Origin: JAPLDB01 sp964356415
GTDB lineage: Bacteria > Bacteroidota > Bacteroidia > AKYH767-A > 2013-40CM-41-45
Assembly (NCBI GenBank): GCA_964356415.1
Contig: CAYHHK010000004.1
Location: 1 to 62,110 of the forward strand
Direction of reading: 5' to 3'
DNA length: 62,110 nt
The translations under genes were made by a program, and so were the position numbers. The notes under the pieces were generated by a model, which saw only the letters and a program-made list of their open reading frames with translations, was not told where the DNA came from and ran no database searches. This document shows positions 62,063-62,110 of this stretch, piece by piece (the stretch's first letter is position 1; every line of letters begins with the position of its first letter).

Positions 62063-62110
62063 GGCAGATTTTAATTTCAGTAGGATAACTGGAAAAAATT
62101 TATCCCAAAC

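Overview
The window looks like a contig from an uncultured Bacteroidota (Sphingobacteriia/Chitinophagia-like) genome, probably metagenome-derived. The reasons are: at least six proteins ending in a type IX secretion (Por) C-terminal sorting domain with a YPNP/FPNP core; boxes matching the Bacteroidota -7 element TAnnTTTG; lipoproteins with a Cys-Lys-Lys-Lys or Cys-Lys-Lys-Asp start; many intergenic hairpin repeats of kinds familiar from this phylum; and two 100-N gaps, each flanked by the same 55 bases on both sides, which is typical of de Bruijn short-read assembly.

Layout. 1-3.0 kb: the end of a membrane/glycosyltransferase/ABC-permease operon. 3.0-7.1 kb: a leftward nucleotide-sugar and capsule block (PHP-type tyrosine phosphatase, WbpP-like epimerase, dTDP-glucose 4,6-dehydratase, GalE). 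7.3-12.1 kb: a Kazal-like exported protein, a lipoprotein, a UbiA prenyltransferase and a secreted subtilase. 12.3-17.2 kb: EttA, HisRS and histidine ammonia-lyase. 17.2-19.4 kb: a WbqC-family protein and a beta-helix lipoprotein. 20.0-26.3 kb: a PKD-repeat protein and a second subtilase, both with sorting domains. 26.4-33.7 kb: DUF5606 protein, M3 peptidase, a large hybrid histidine kinase, MurB. 34.0 kb: GmhA behind a structured leader.

34.6-50.0 kb is the metabolic centre: a purine-ring catabolism island. XdhA-XdhB with the maturation factor XdhC oxidise (hypo)xanthine to urate; a membrane PuuD-type urate hydroxylase with a cytochrome c tail gives 5-hydroxyisourate; UraH and UraD give allantoin; AllB and allantoicase give ureidoglycolate plus urea. 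No known ureidoglycolate-consuming enzyme is present, but an uncharacterised CitE/HpcH-fold protein (DUF6986-like) is. A PIF1-like helicase, a T9SS cargo protein and a frameshifted TMEM175-type channel gene are interspersed.

50-62 kb: a MORN-like protein, a T9SS protein, thiolase, a 241-bp tandem repeat tract across a gap, Gmd, RdgB, tRNA-Ala(GGC), a T9SS arylsulfotransferase-like protein, CvfB with a duplicated 5' fragment, an ABC-F ATPase, a CsbD-like small protein and a hypothetical protein.

The most unusual feature is a family of short GC-rich imperfect palindromes (core about TCCCCCTTCGGGGG followed by YTAGGGGG) that is not confined to intergenic DNA. It supplies stop codons and last residues to several genes, sits in the N-terminal codons of xdhB and lies in frame inside hisS. 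Several other repeat families share the window.
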